In this document: positions 10,990 through 22,089 of the stretch, one piece after another | Numbering within the stretch: position 1 is the first letter of the stretch | How the letters are laid out: every line of letters begins with the position of its first letter | Assembly: GCF_047495875.1 (NCBI RefSeq) | Contig: NC_092459.1 | Location: 18,585,795-18,649,794 of the forward strand | Length of the DNA: 64,000 nucleotides | Direction: 5' to 3' | From: Pithys albifrons albifrons | Taxonomy: Eukaryota; Chordata; Aves; Passeriformes; Thamnophilidae | Notes under the pieces: generated by a model | Told to the model about the DNA's origin: nothing | The model's database searches: none | Seen by the model: the letters and a program-made list of their open reading frames with translations, nothing else | Program-made: the position numbers and the translations under genes

Positions 10990-11982
10990 TGTGCTGGGTT
11001 TGGCTGTACTGCAGTTAATTTTTCTCACAGGAGGTCGTGTGGAGCTGTGTTTTGATTTTTGCTGAAAACAGGGTTGATAACACAGTTTTCATTATTGCTG
11101 AGCAGAGCTCAAGGCCCCTTTTTGCTCCTCATCCCACCCCAACAGTAAGGAGGCTTGGACTGCACAAGGAACCAGGAGGGGACACATCTGGAAGAGCTGA
11201 CCCTATCTGACCAGAGGGATATCCCCCACCATAAGATGTCAGGTTCAGCATGGGGAGGAGCAGCAGCTGCACTACAGCCGCTACAGCCTCGTGCTGGAGC
11301 AGCCGCCAGACCCTGCCTCGACTACGAGGACGAGTACAACGACACCTACGACGGCAACCAGGTGGGCACCAACAATGCCCAGTCAGGCGATGAGCTGATC
11401 AACAGGTGGGTGCTGTGCTTGGACAGGGCAGGCTGGTGGGAGTCCCTCGGGGTTGTCTGGACCCACAGATCCACCTCTGCTTCTCCGTGAGGATGTGTGT
11501 CCTCCAACCATCCCCCAAGCCACCCCTTTGGCTCCTGCTTTCTGTGAGACATGCAAGGAGAGGGGTTTGGGTCTCCCTTCCTCTGTGGGTTCAGAGTCTT
11601 GCCACGGCATGTGCCAGGACGTTCTCTGACTTCCACTCAGCCATTGCCTCAACTCATCAGCAAATCCAAGAGGAGATTTTGCCACTGTGTTGAAATTGAG
11701 GAGGAAGGGAGGGATGTTTAGAGTGGTGGTATTTGTCTTCTGAACTCACTGTTACACATGATGGAGCCCTGCTTTCCTGGGGATGGCTGAACACCTGTCT
11801 GTCCACGGGAAGCGGTGAATGAATTTCTTCTTTTGCTTCACTCTTGTTTTACCTATTAAAGTGTCTTTACCTCAACCAAATGATAAAAAAGTGAGTTTTC
11901 TCACTTTTACTCTTCCGATTCTTTCCCCCATTCCAGTGAGTGGCTGTGTGGGGCTTAGTTGCCAGCCAGAATTAAACCACAG
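10990..11982 (+). mobile_element. Solo LTR (family A, ERVL-like) carrying a foreign insert
   Basis: The element starts TGTGCTGGGTTTGGCTG. Its 5' part (to about 11250) and 3' part (from about 11700) have the order seen in the family-A LTRs at 3074-3621 and 53368-53935: GCTGAAAACAGGGTTGATAAC, GATGGAGCCCTGCTTTCC, TTTTACCTATTAAAGTG and CCGATTCTTTCCCCC. The 7-bp repeat AACAATC flanks both ends (10983-10989 and 11983-11989), consistent with a target-site duplication. The middle, about 11255-11695, does not belong to the LTR and contains an ASCC2-like exon (separate entry). No retroviral coding sequence is present. Confidence 0.8.
11262..11405 (+). pseudogene. ASCC2 (fragment): ASCC2-like exon fragment captured inside an LTR
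   Basis: Codons from 11320 to 11405 encode DYEDEYNDTYDGNQVGTNNA then QSGDELINR. This closely resembles the acidic region of ASCC2, a ubiquitin-binding subunit of the activating signal cointegrator 1 complex, around its EYDDTYDGNQVG motif (from my knowledge of the family). The frame stops matching abruptly at AG followed by GTGGGTG, a splice donor, and sequence beyond is non-coding. So this is an unspliced genomic piece with exon and start of intron, not a reverse-transcribed mRNA. Just upstream, 11270-11319 reads HYSRYSLVLEQPPDPAS in another frame, so a frameshift separates the halves. It cannot make ASCC2. Confidence 0.6.
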
Positions 11983-11989
11983 AACAATC

Positions 11990-14665
11990 ATAACTTTGCT
12001 TCAAGGTAACCGATAGATTCTAGAAATCCACTGATAACAAGATCAAAACTAGTGTTGAGTGAAACACATTACACACTGATTGTTTAAAAAGGTAGAATAA
12101 CTCCATACCAACACAGCACAAGACAACACCTCTCCCACTTACAACTTTTACTAAATAACATAAGTACCTACACCTGTCCTTAAATATCCTAGCATGTTTA
12201 AACAGAGTACCATCTATCACCTCTTGACCATCTCACTCCAAAGTAAAATTTCAAAAAAGAAACCAACCTTAAAGCAACACCCTTCATGCCTGCAAAAAAG
12301 CCCCCAAAACCCCAACCACCCACCCACCGAAAATACAGAACCTTGAAGACCACACTATGTGTGGCTCTGCATATGCAGCATTCTGTGAGCATGAGCTTCT
12401 CTCACAGACTTTCTAAATAGAAAGGCATTGGATGTATCATTTATGCTTCTTTCATTACCATGTTGTCCTTCCTCATTCAGGCACAACACCAAGGTCAGCA
12501 ACAAAAAGAGCTTAATATTTTTTTCTTCCCCCTCCTTAAGAGGTTTTAATGGCAGAGTCAAGTACATTTACTCTAGTCCAATTTCTACATGTAATCACAA
12601 AAACCAGTTGTTTGTGATTTATTCAACTACAATACAAATAAAATTTGTATCTTGGTAAGCTGTATTAAATCTTTGGTCACTGAAACCAACCTCCATTACT
12701 CTACAGTTTGAGGGGGAGCAAGATACCTCTCCCAGAAGAAAAAAGAATAGTGTCAGGCATCAAACTCCATTTCTAATTAATATTTCCCTTAGCGATAAAC
12801 ATAGATGATTAAAGACATCCACCTTAAACAAAAAAGGTGTTTACCTCCCCCCCCGCCATGAAAACCCCCAAAGTATTTGCTAAAAATTTATGCCGAGTTT
12901 AGAAAACAAAAATAAATATATAAAACCCCTCAAGATCTCTAAGAAGCAATGCTGCTTTGAAACAATTATAAAAAAGAAAAAATAGCATGTTTTTCTACAA
13001 GAATTGAGCTGTTTTATATCTGTTAGAGCCATTTACAAAAAACCAATAAAACTCCAAAACTAAGGAACTGCAATCTCATTTCAATCCCCTTTACAATCCT
13101 GCCCCAAGCCATCTGATTCATCACAAAGGAGCTAAAATAGCAGTCCTCAAAGCAATACTCTCTGTTTAAAACCACTCGTTACTTACAACTATCAATGGGT
13201 CACATTTGCTTTCCAGTTTAATCTCTCAAACAAGAAGCCTGCTGTAGTACCACAAGATGATCCGTTGCACAGCGTGCTAACTTTTGTGTCACTTACTTGC
13301 AGTTCTAGTCAATAATGTACATTACTCCTACACCAATATCTTACTTGTACCTTTTACTCTCTATATAACCCTTTATGATAGTGTTACTTTGGGGTGGCAC
13401 AAATTTTTAAGAATGATGACCACTGCTTAAAGATGCAATTGATGACGTGAAACAGCAAGGAATTACGAACTCAGCTGTCCCAGACAGGATAGTCATCTTG
13501 TCAGTAACACATTTACGACACCACGGTAGTACCTCTAGCTGTGTTACAAACCCTTGGCACCTGAGCAACTGAACCACAAAAAGTCCTACAAAACTAAAAA
13601 AAAAATGCAATTTCTCAGTTAGACCAGACCCACCCTTTCCTGGCAAGAGTGAAGTACCTTTCCCTCACCTACACTACTGGCTTTCTGCTATTTTGATTCT
13701 TCTCACTGACAATTAGATCCATGACCTACAAGCTGTTGACTACCCCATTTATTCTGTACTATGGCTCAGTTCCGTACACAACAAGGAGCTTCATTGTCTA
13801 CTTCTAATGCAGACAGAAGTCTGTCTTCAGCATCTTCAACCTATCCTTACAGACAGGAACTAAACCAGCGTTAAAGAGAAGCATCTAAACCTTCTTTTTC
13901 TGCTCTTTTCTAAGACACCTATCTTTTAAAAAATGTATATAGTTTCACACAATAGAAAGTCAACAGTTTTCACATATGCTATTGACTCCAAAGGATGATC
14001 AGATGAGGCTGCAAACTCTCCCAATGTTGTTATTTCCTCATAGGTGCAAACCTAGAGCATCTTCGTATGTTTCACTGTATTTTCTTCCCAATCTTAAGTC
14101 ATTGCTCCTTCGAGTGACTGAATAAAGCATGAATGAATTCTAACTTTACTCAGTAAAAACAGTCACTCAGCATGATCAAATTTAGCTTTCTCTGCTACAT
14201 CACCAAAACAAGTGATTCTTTATTTGACCTTTGGTCTTGAACAATTTGAATGCTTCAGCATTGGGATCCCCCATTTTCAGCTCCAGGGCCATGCATTCAT
14301 TTACAAGTGCATGAATTCACTCCTCCCAATTCTCTAACTTTCTCCCCGACGACACCAATTTGTAATGCACATCCTCAGACTCTCGAAACAAAACAGTTAC
14401 TTCTCCATTTCTCACAAAGAAGCTGCATCTAAACCACAGAGAACACTACTCTGCATTTATACTTCCTTCACACTATCACTAGTTAAACACAGCAAATAAC
14501 TTAAAACATTAACTCTGACTGATTTGTCTCACTCTCCAGTTGTTATCCTCACAAGGATTCCAATTTCAGGATGCTGGAACTGTCCAAAAACGCCAAAGCC
14601 AGACAGCATCCGCTTCTTATACCTCACCCCTACTCAATACCAACTAAGAAAGAGGTCTCACTTAC
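11990..14665. other. Intron of the minus-strand gene with unsettled exon candidates
   Basis: Consensus minus-strand donors (GTAAGTGGG ending at 12148, GTAAGTAAC at 13186, GTAAGTGAC near 13306, GTAAGATA near 13345) each follow a short open stretch, for example LFKHARIFKDRCRYLCYLVK at about 12210-12150. The acceptors are poor and phases do not chain cleanly, so I do not call them as exons. A C-run lies at 12848. No repeat family recognised. Confidence 0.35.
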
Positions 14666-14711
14666 AGAACACCTGTGTTTATTATTGCATTCTTCATGTG
14701 CAAAGCCACAT
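14666..14711 (-). CDS. Candidate second exon of the minus-strand gene
   Basis: A perfect donor (GTAAGTGAG) and an acceptable acceptor (TTTATCTTAATGTTTTATAAG) bracket 46 nt. Entered in phase 1, as exon 1 requires, the frame is open: MAESRRE-D-VALHMKNAIINTGV-L. It leaves in phase 2. A second frame is also open over this short length, so the frame is supported only by phase agreement with exon 1. It lies about 590 bp from exon 1. Confidence 0.4.
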
Positions 14712-15299
14712 CTTATAAAACATTAAGATAAATCAGTTTGAAGTTATGCTTAGATAGAACGCTTTTATGTTATTCTTTGCAAACACAGAACCGTAGTTGT
14801 TTCAGAACTGACCTGACTCACTTTTAAATAAGCCAAGTTAGGTGGTCACTAACAAGTAAGCACACATGTTTGCGCATACTGAGAAAAAAGCTATTATCTC
14901 AAAGTACCTTGTGATGAGAAAGGTAATTTTGATTTGCTGTGTGTCCCGACCTTCGGCAGGCACAGGCGGCAGGAGGACGCTCCGAGGCCCGGCGGGTGCG
15001 GGGCAGGAGCTCGGGAGGGCTGGGCCCGGGCAGCCCTGAGCACCCACCGCCGAGCCCGGTCCGCGGGGAGGCTCCCGAGGCCACCCCCGGCCTCCCCGGC
15101 CTTCCCCTGGCCCTCTCCCGCGGGCAGAACGCCGAGGAGCGGGACACGCGAGTCCCGCGGCGCACACGGCCCGGAACGCGCCTCTGCCAAGTGCTGCCGC
15201 GCCCGAGGCCGCCAGCGCCGCTCCCCGGTATCTCCGTGCCCAGCCTCGGGAGCAGCGCGGCAGCCCCGAACCCCTCCGCCCCGCTCGGCGCGGACTCAC

Positions 15300-15321
15300 C
15301 TTCCCTCCTGCTCTCGGCCAT
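15300..15321 (-). CDS. First coding exon of the unidentified minus-strand gene
   Basis: The minus strand has a strong start context (GGGACCATGG), then seven codons MAESRRE plus one base, then the consensus donor GTGAGTCCG. It sits in the CpG island, and downstream (leftward) exons share its phase. I considered known proteins starting MAES but could not identify this one. Chosen start: it is the only ATG in the frame with a good context adjoining a donor in the island. Confidence 0.7.
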
Positions 15322-15337
15322 GGTCCCGGACCCGCCC

Positions 15338-15343
15338 CACGTG
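15338..15343. promoter_or_regulatory. E-box CACGTG upstream of the minus-strand start
   Basis: A palindromic CACGTG lies 17 bp upstream of the minus-strand start codon, inside GC-box-rich sequence. This is the core for bHLH-ZIP factors such as USF and MYC/MAX. In CpG islands such sites near the transcription start are often functional, but that is inference here. Confidence 0.5.
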
Positions 15344-15407
15344 CCGCGGCCCCGCCCTCCGCCCCGTTCGCCGCCGCGCGCGTCCGTCCCGGTGTTCCGG
15401 CCGCGCC

Positions 15408-15412
15408 ATTGG
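15408..15412 (-). promoter_or_regulatory. CCAAT box with overlapping E2F-like site
   Basis: ATTGG on the plus strand is CCAAT on the minus strand, 87 bp upstream of the minus-strand start codon, a typical NF-Y position. The flanking TTGGCGGGAG also fits an E2F site. Confidence 0.45.
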
Positions 15413-15484
15413 CGGGAGCTGCGCTGGGGGCGTGGCCGCGGCGGGAGCGGCCCCGCCCCTCCGCCCGCGCGGTGCGCTCGGGCT

Positions 15485-15498
15485 CCGGTAGGGGGCGC
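15485..15498 (+). promoter_or_regulatory. CTCF-like motif, plus orientation, in the promoter island
   Basis: CCGGTAGGGGGCGC fits the CTCF core CCASYAGRKGGCRS with one mismatch (third base G instead of A). It lies between the two divergent start codons. See the oppositely oriented site at 53150-53164. Confidence 0.6.
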
Positions 15499-15695
15499 GC
15501 GGCTGCGCAGAGCCCGCGGGGGCGCCGCCGTCGCGCGCGCGGGGCGGGGGTGCGCGCGGGGCGCGGGGAGCGGCGCGCGGCGGCCCCGGCGGTGAGCGGC
15601 GCCGGGGGGAGGCTGGGCGCGCGCCGCTGCTCCCGCTGCCGCTCCCGGCGCCTCCTCCGGCCGGACCCGCCGCACCCGCACCCGCCGCGTTAATA

Positions 15696-15704
15696 ATGCA
15701 CTAG
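15696..15704 (+). other. Two-codon upstream ORF before MSALKK
   Basis: ATGCACTAG ends one base before the MSALKK start codon. If it lies within the transcript it could lower initiation at the main start. In-frame stops upstream fix the main start at 15706. Confidence 0.4.
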
Positions 15705-15705
15705 A

Positions 15706-15723
15706 ATGTCAGCGCTGAAAAAG
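15706..15723 (+). CDS. First coding exon of the unidentified plus-strand gene
   Basis: ATG with A at position -3 begins MSALKK and runs directly into AAG then GTAGGGAGG, a good splice donor, in the CpG island. It ends in phase 0, which matches the well-formed exon at 18043-18107. I do not recognise a protein starting this way. Confidence 0.6.
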
Positions 15724-15807
15724 GTAGGGAGGCAGGGAGGCACGGGAGGGAAGCGGCCGCCGTCGGGGCGGCAGGCGCGCCGGGCTGCTCGCAGCGGGGG
15801 CTCCGGC

Positions 15808-15831
15808 GGTGCCGGTGCCGGTGCCGGTGCC
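15808..15831 (+). repeat. (GGTGCC)4 microsatellite
   Basis: Four perfect copies of GGTGCC lie in the first intron of the plus-strand gene, inside the CpG island. Similar GCGGTGCCGGTGCCG sequence recurs near 16861. Confidence 0.85.
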
Positions 15832-16769
15832 GCGGGTCTGCGTGGGCACCGCCGCCGTCGGGGACGGGCGCCCGGGCAGTGGGGCGAGGGCGCGCCAGCC
15901 GCGCCGTCGGTGCTGGTGTCATCCCTCGCCACCGGTGCGTCCGGCACCGCGCCGGCTGTCACCGTGGCTGGCGGCGGTCTCTCCTCGGCACAGCCCAGGC
16001 AGGACTGATGTGCGGCGGGGTGCCCGGAGCCGGAGCGGGGCGGCCGCGGGCCGGGGAAGGGTCGGCGGTTGAACCCTCCGTGCGACCGATGTGACGCGGG
16101 GGAGCGGCAGGGCGAGGGATGCTGCGCGCGGAGCTGCAGTACCGGCGGCGATTTAAATTTTGGCAGCTCGGGGCTCGGGGCTGCCCCACGAGGAGGAGCC
16201 GGGGCTGCCGGCGCACCGCCGCCTGCACCGCTCCCCCCTTTACTTTCCCGGCTGCCGCGCCGGGGCGGGTGCTGGTACGTCGGAGGGGTCGCGCTGCTCC
16301 CCTCCGGCTTGTCCCAGACCGCCCGAGGTGCGGTGGGGCTGCAGCCCGGCAGCCGAGGAGGGGCGGGCGGCAGGTGCGTCCCGCACGTTCTCCGCACGTC
16401 TACCCCGCCGTGGGTGCGGGGGGCTCGGCGCGGCTGGAGGAGCGCGGGGGTGGGTGCCGGGCGCATCTGCTGCGCTGCCCTCGGTCACCGGGGCGATGAC
16501 GGGTGGCTCTCGCCGCGGGGAGGGCCGAGTTCGCGGGCGAGCTGGCTGAGCGCCTCCGCGGTCCTTTGGAACACCGTCTGCCGGAGAAATTAAATAATTA
16601 CCCCGCATCATAATGGAAGCGCAGCGCGCCCCAGCCCGCCTCGCTTCCCGGAGCGGAGCCGGCAAACCGCCCGGCAGCCGCCACCTCGGGCCGGGACGAT
16701 GCGGAGGGGCCGGAGCGGGTCGTTCCTGGGGAGGGGAGCGGAGAATGGAGAGAGCCCTCCAGCCAGCTG

Positions 16770-18042
16770 GAAGTGCAGGACAGGGGCTTTCTCTTATGGC
16801 TCCGCTTTCTGTCGCCTTCGTAACCTAATTCCTGCCGCTGCCGGTGCCCCAGTTCTAAGAGCGGTGCCGGTGCCGTACAGCTTGGCGTTTAGCTATAAAT
16901 CCATGTATAAGTGCGTTGGCCTTAACTTCCCTCAAACTTGCAAAGGTTTCTGATTTACTGTAACAGCCTATTGTTTGTTTCCGATTGAGCTTCGTTACGG
17001 CACAGGCTTACCCGGGACTTAATGTGCCTTGGGAGCGGGTGATACTTGACATCTCTTCCAAATTAAAGCCCTGAGAAGACCAAGCGCTTCCGTCACTCTA
17101 GGTGGTGCGAGTTCAAGAAGAAGGCTGTGAAACTCAAAACGCCCTTCTTAGGGCTGTGGTGTTTGTAGCTGTTTCTGCTTCAGAGTAGCATCAGAAGCAG
17201 AGCACTAGCAAAATTTGCAACACTGGTTAGCTCTAGCCATTTAGGAAGTAGACGACTGCAAGTGGGCATCCTTTGATGAGCAGGGGTCACCTCAATGTGA
17301 TCGAGTGCAGATCCAAGTGCAGATGATAGAGGAATCTCGCGCGGGGTCTTAGTAATGGAATGCTTTTTACTCTGAGATGTGTCAAAGGAGCAGACTGGTT
17401 GTACTGAATGTTTTAAAAAGCTACTCCAGGGTAAAGCAGGGGATCGTACTATTTTATAATGCAAATGTATTTGAGGTATCACATCATCAGCCTTTCACGT
17501 TTGTGATTAGTTGCATTTCCACCTTTATGTTTCAGCTGGAAAACAGGTAGAATAGGAAGAGTAGCAAGTTTTATATTTCTGTGCCTTCAGCGGTATAGCA
17601 GTACTTTCAAGTCATTTCCAGATGGTTTACACAAAACATTTTCTTTCAGAACTGCAAGTTTTAATTTTACTGTGTGTAGCTATTTTTACATTGACAACCA
17701 CATCTTATAATTTATATTTGAAAGGTTGTTCCTTCCCCCATCATTTTGCATGCTTTCCAAAATGTCTGGTATGTGGTTAAAATAGACTCAGGCAATGTTT
17801 AATAGTTTTATGAATTACAATGTTATGCATTGGAGATTTAGTTCTGAGTGCTCTAGGCAGGCCCTGTGTGATCTGACATAATATTCCTAAGTTAACAAAT
17901 GCATTTATTATGTCATTGATCAGTTACACATGAACTAAACTAAGATTGTCAAATAAATTTGTTGATTCTATTTTAGATTATTTTTAGCTTTTCATTTTAG
18001 TACTATAAAGTGCTATTTGTATTTACTTACTTATATATCTAG
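16770..18042. other. Intron 1 of the plus-strand gene
   Basis: GC content falls off after about 16.8 kb. Nothing but AT-rich intron sequence is visible. The 100-codon minus-strand frame at 17180-17482 has no splice or start context that supports it. Confidence 0.45.
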
Positions 18043-18107
18043 GTTGCAATAGAACGATATGGAGCATACCTCTTTGTTAACTTTTTAGAATATCTAGTCC
18101 CTTCAAA
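18043..18107 (+). CDS. Second coding exon of the plus-strand gene
   Basis: An acceptor with a pyrimidine-rich tract (ATTTACTTACTTATATATCTAG) and a consensus donor (GTGAGTTTAA) bracket 65 nt open in phase 0, encoding VAIERYGAYLFVNFLEYLVP then S. The phase matches exon 1, giving MSALKK-VAIERYG. The exon leaves in phase 2. The hydrophobic, aromatic-rich helix could be membrane-associated or a buried helix. Family not recognised. Confidence 0.6.
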
Positions 18108-18486
18108 GTGAGTTTAAATTTCTGGCTAAAGTTGAAGTTACACTTAGACTGAAGTCATAAGTGCTTTAAACAAGCATTTAACAACCAGCAAACATAGGCT
18201 GCTCTTGACAGAGGTGTTGAGGAGAATGTTTTGTCTATGTACCGTGTAAAATCACATAGTCAAATCCAAGACCTGCTGAATCAATGGTAATAGTCCTAAT
18301 GACTTAATAGGATCAGAATTTCACATTTGTGTAGGTCCAAGTCCCACCAGTATTCATGACGATGCTGTTGAAACAAAACATTACCAAAGCAAGACAAAAA
18401 TGTTAAGGTCCATCATGGCAACCCAAGAATTATATTGTAAATGAATTTCAATATATGAAGGTAGTTACTTCAGTAGTAATTGACAG

Positions 18487-18665
18487 ATGTGATAGAAGAA
18501 ATGTATCCCTGAATGCAACCTTCATACCTGATCCTGAGGAAAGCTTGGCTATTCAGTTTCCACTGTGTTTGAATGCCAGGAAGTGTCCTGCCCAGAGGAT
18601 ACGCTCGGCAAGCTCCCCTGAACATTGCCTGTCCTCGTCCAGTTACCACATCACAGTTACAACAG
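18487..18665 (+). CDS. Candidate coding exon (59 codons) of the plus-strand gene
   Basis: This lies in a 116-codon open frame (18455-18805), long for this AT-rich intron. As drawn it enters in phase 2 after GACAG and leaves in phase 1 at ACAG/GTATTT, matching exon 2 and the exon at 22090. The peptide includes NVSLNATFIPDPEESLAIQF, several Cys, and N-glycosylation-type motifs (NVS, NAT), as in an extracellular loop. Both splice sites are weak, so it may be a chance frame or an old pseudogene fragment. Confidence 0.3.
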
Positions 18666-18809
18666 GTATTTTTGACAGCAGATATTCTAATAGGAAATAC
18701 TCACAGACACAGCCTGGACGATTGAATTTCAGCTTCATTGTGAGCTTTGCCTGGCTAAATTACAGACAATGGAGTAAATATTGGGATAGCTTTTGTGTTC
18801 CTTAACAAA

Positions 18810-21800
18810 GGTGGTAAAATGTTATTTGACACCTGCCTTTGGCAGGAAATTTCTTCCTATTTGTAATTACACATAGTCAAAGCAGTCTTCTTGTATATCT
18901 ATGATAATCCTATGAGAAGTTTTAGCAAAAAAAAGAACATAGTTCCTGAAATAACCCATGAGGTTTTTATGGGGTATACCTTTGGGTGCCCTTTGAATCA
19001 AAGAAAAACAGCTGCTTTGGTTCTACTCCATGAACAAGACAAGTCTTATTTGCTGCTTCAGTTAATCAGTACAGTGAATTTGTTTATCTAACCATGCATG
19101 ATGAACAAGAGGACCATGAATACAGAAAGTTAAGTGTTAGCCCATGAAGGCTTTCAGTTCTTAGAAATGTATTATATGGGCCAAAATATCCCATTGAGAT
19201 TTGGAAATGTTCTGTTTGCTAAATGGGTAATTTTGTTTGACTAGCTACAGGAAAAAAACATATACATATTGGTTCAGTTTGCCTTGCAAAAATTCATAGT
19301 CATCCACAAACCATATGGCTTTCTTACCTCTAGTAAAGAAATAGCTCTTTGCATGGCAGATACAGTGTGTCAACAGCTATGATCAAATATAAGTAGAAGT
19401 GGGCATGGATGAATCAGAATCTCTTTTAAAGTAGACCTGTTGGAGACCACAACTTCTTATATTTCAGTCCATATATATCTCCATTATAGAATTATATTTC
19501 CTGGAACAGATTATAGTTCATCACATCTACTTTCTGTTGGAGAGGCCAAAATGATTCATTAAAGTAAAATAAGTACTCTTCCCATGATATTTATTTAGAA
19601 AATGTCAAGTAGCAGTTTATTCATTTAGTACCCGCTCAGTTGTGATGAGAGGATGAAAATCATTGCAGTCAGATTTCTCAATCAGAGTTTCCATGCATAC
19701 ATATATATTCGGTCTCACTTTGCTTTTATCTGTTTCTCACTGTACTTTCTTAAATACTTCTTTTGTGCATAAAATTTACTCATCTTCCCTGCATTTTCAT
19801 TCCTTATTTGTCACATTTCTCTGTCCTTGCCAGTTTTGAAAATGAACAGCAAATAGCTTCCAGTATGGCATTCGCCTTAAGCCCTCTAAATTTTTTTGTG
19901 GTTCTGAAAGCATATATTCTTACGATCTAAAAAAGACTTTCTTTCCACTTTTGATAATAAATGTAGTATACACCAGCAGTTAGCAGAGATGCATGAGGTA
20001 TACCATAGATGAAGGCTTTTATCTCATACGGGGAATCAGTGTCTTATCTTCAGCAGATGCTGCAACCACTGCATGTAGATAAAGTAGATAACTTGACAGT
20101 AATGGAACATGTCAAAAGTATGATCAAATACATACATAAATCCAACAAGACAAAAATCAGTAATTTAGACTGTACATATTCACAAATAGCAGAAAGAGCT
20201 AAAGTATACATCAGGGCTTTCTATCTATGCCTCCCCATCTTGGGTCCTTCATAGCTGCTCCTTCTCCATCAAAAATACTTCCACCACTCTCAATTTTGCA
20301 TCTTATGTCTTAAATACTTTCTTTCAAAAGTAAATGTGTTGTGTTCAAAGAAAGAAGAGTGTTTTAGGATTGTCAGATTGAGCTGAGCTCTGTCTGAACA
20401 CAAAAAGATGTTGCAAATCCAAGTTTATTTTGAGTCTTGATAATGATGTTGAAAGCAGTTAGGAAAGCATAAAGTGAAGATACACAACTTAGGGAGAAAT
20501 TGGACACCACTCTTGTGTAGTGGTCATTTAAGGTGTCTCTGATACATATTTCATCTTGGAAGCTGAGGGGCTGCTCAAGCAGTGTTCAGCCTCTGGAGTG
20601 CTGCCTCTCAGAGGGTACAACTCACCTGCATTGCCCTGGAGAGGCAGCAGGTCAGTACTGAGAATAACAATTCAAAATGGTTTTTATTATCTTTCTTCTT
20701 TAATTTAGGGGATACTGTATTTTCAATAATCCCTAAGGTGTGGGGAGAATGAAAATTAATTGTTTAATCTTCTTTGAAATCTAATTTCCCTTAACATACC
20801 AGGTTTTTCTAATGTGTTGATTTCCTGCATGAAATTTTTTGGGGGGCATTAGAGGTCAACTGCATTAGTTTCCTCTGATTCTTTGCTTCTTGACATTATA
20901 ACTTGTTTTGTGAAACTTTTAAATGCCTTAATAATGTTATGCAAATTACATATTGTAAGATGTCACCAAAGTCTTCTGCAATTTTCCTAGTTTCTACACT
21001 GGGTAGGCTGGTGACTTTTCATAGAAAGCATACAGAATATTATTAATGATGCAGATAATTTAATTAGCCTTAAAGGGAACTTTGTCCAAACCATTGCACT
21101 CTTTTGAGCTCATGCAGCTGCAGGAATACAGAAGTATGTTATTGTATTATTCTGTGCTTTATTGGCAATGAAGAGTAGAATGAACTTTCCAGCTTTCACA
21201 CATGTCTTTTAGTTTCACAAGTAGCCTATAAAAATAACACCAAACGAATAGCTTCAGTTGCCACAAGTGGGAGGTTATTTTTTAACCTCTTTTTTTCCCT
21301 CCCAAATAGCAGACAGTAGTGAGAGAATCTCAAGTAGTTACTACTCCTTTTATTTCTTATAAGAAGAAAACCCAGAGGACCTTCCACAGTCATATTCTTA
21401 TTGATTTATGGCTTACTAAGTCATTGGGATATAAAGCTACAGAGCATAAACACTCTTATTCTATTGAATTTGTCTAAACAGAGTCCAAGTAAGATTAAAG
21501 ACATCACTTTTGCTTCATTCATGCAGAGTGAAATTCTTTCCAAAGAGCATCAGTATAAGGCCACCTTTATCCTCTGTGCAACAGCAGATTTCACTTAAAT
21601 GAACAACTATATTCTTTAGTTTTAGAGTTTGATAAAAATTATCTTACCTGATGAGCAGAAAGGAGGACAAAGCTTGCTTTTATTCCTTTGATTTACTTCC
21701 CTTGATCATGAAGCATTTCAAATCATGTATAGTTGAAGCTACAAGAAGAATCTGGGCCTTTTTTTAATGCTAGAAAAGGAAATGAAAAAGCACAACCAAA

Positions 21801-22089
21801 TGTCTTGAAAAGAATGTATCTATCTGAATTCATCTTATCATACCTTTAACCAGGCTTCCTTATGATAACACAATGTGGAGGAAATCGTATGTAGACTTAA
21901 TAATGTTAATTTTTTTTTAATTGGGTTATGAAGACCATCACAGTGAGAAGATGTGTGTCAGTAGGAAGTATTCATATCCTCCAGCTGGGAAGACGATGGA
22001 CTCCCCTTGGTAAGAATGACACAAACTTCACCTTCCCTCTGGAGGAGAGTTCAAACCTCTCTGATGTTTCCAGCCCTTTCTGGCTGCAG
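18810..22089. other. Intron sequence, nothing recognised
   Basis: AT-rich sequence without recognised repeats or exons. The 81-codon frame at 20009-20254 has no convincing acceptor or donor. Confidence 0.4.

Larger units (their letters stand above)
14940..16770. promoter_or_regulatory. CpG island with bidirectional promoter
   Basis: Base composition changes abruptly from AT-rich intron to very GC- and CpG-rich sequence at both edges. The island contains first exons of two divergent genes, their start codons 385 bp apart (15321 on minus, 15706 on plus). Between them lie CACGTG (15338-15343), a CCAAT box on the minus strand within GCGCCATTGGCGGG (15402-15416, also E2F-like), several CCGCCC/GGGCGG GC boxes and no TATA box. 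This is the usual layout of a housekeeping bidirectional promoter. The long open frames across the island in all six frames are a by-product of few stop codons. Confidence 0.9.

Noticed and set aside
11155..11490. 111-codon plus-strand protein
   Set aside because: The frame runs from LTR into the captured exon and past its splice donor into intron. The apparent start lies in LTR sequence.
12020..12220. Minus-strand exon with LFKHARIFKDRCRYLCYLVK and a perfect donor
   Set aside because: The donor GTAAGTGGG is good, but no acceptable acceptor exists before an in-frame stop and the phase does not fit the 14666-14711 exon.
14838..16665. Open frames of 100-260 codons on both strands in the CpG island
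   Set aside because: Frames are open in nearly all six phases because GC-rich DNA has few stops. The peptides are Arg/Pro/Gly/Ala-rich and cross the splice donors at 15299 and 15724.
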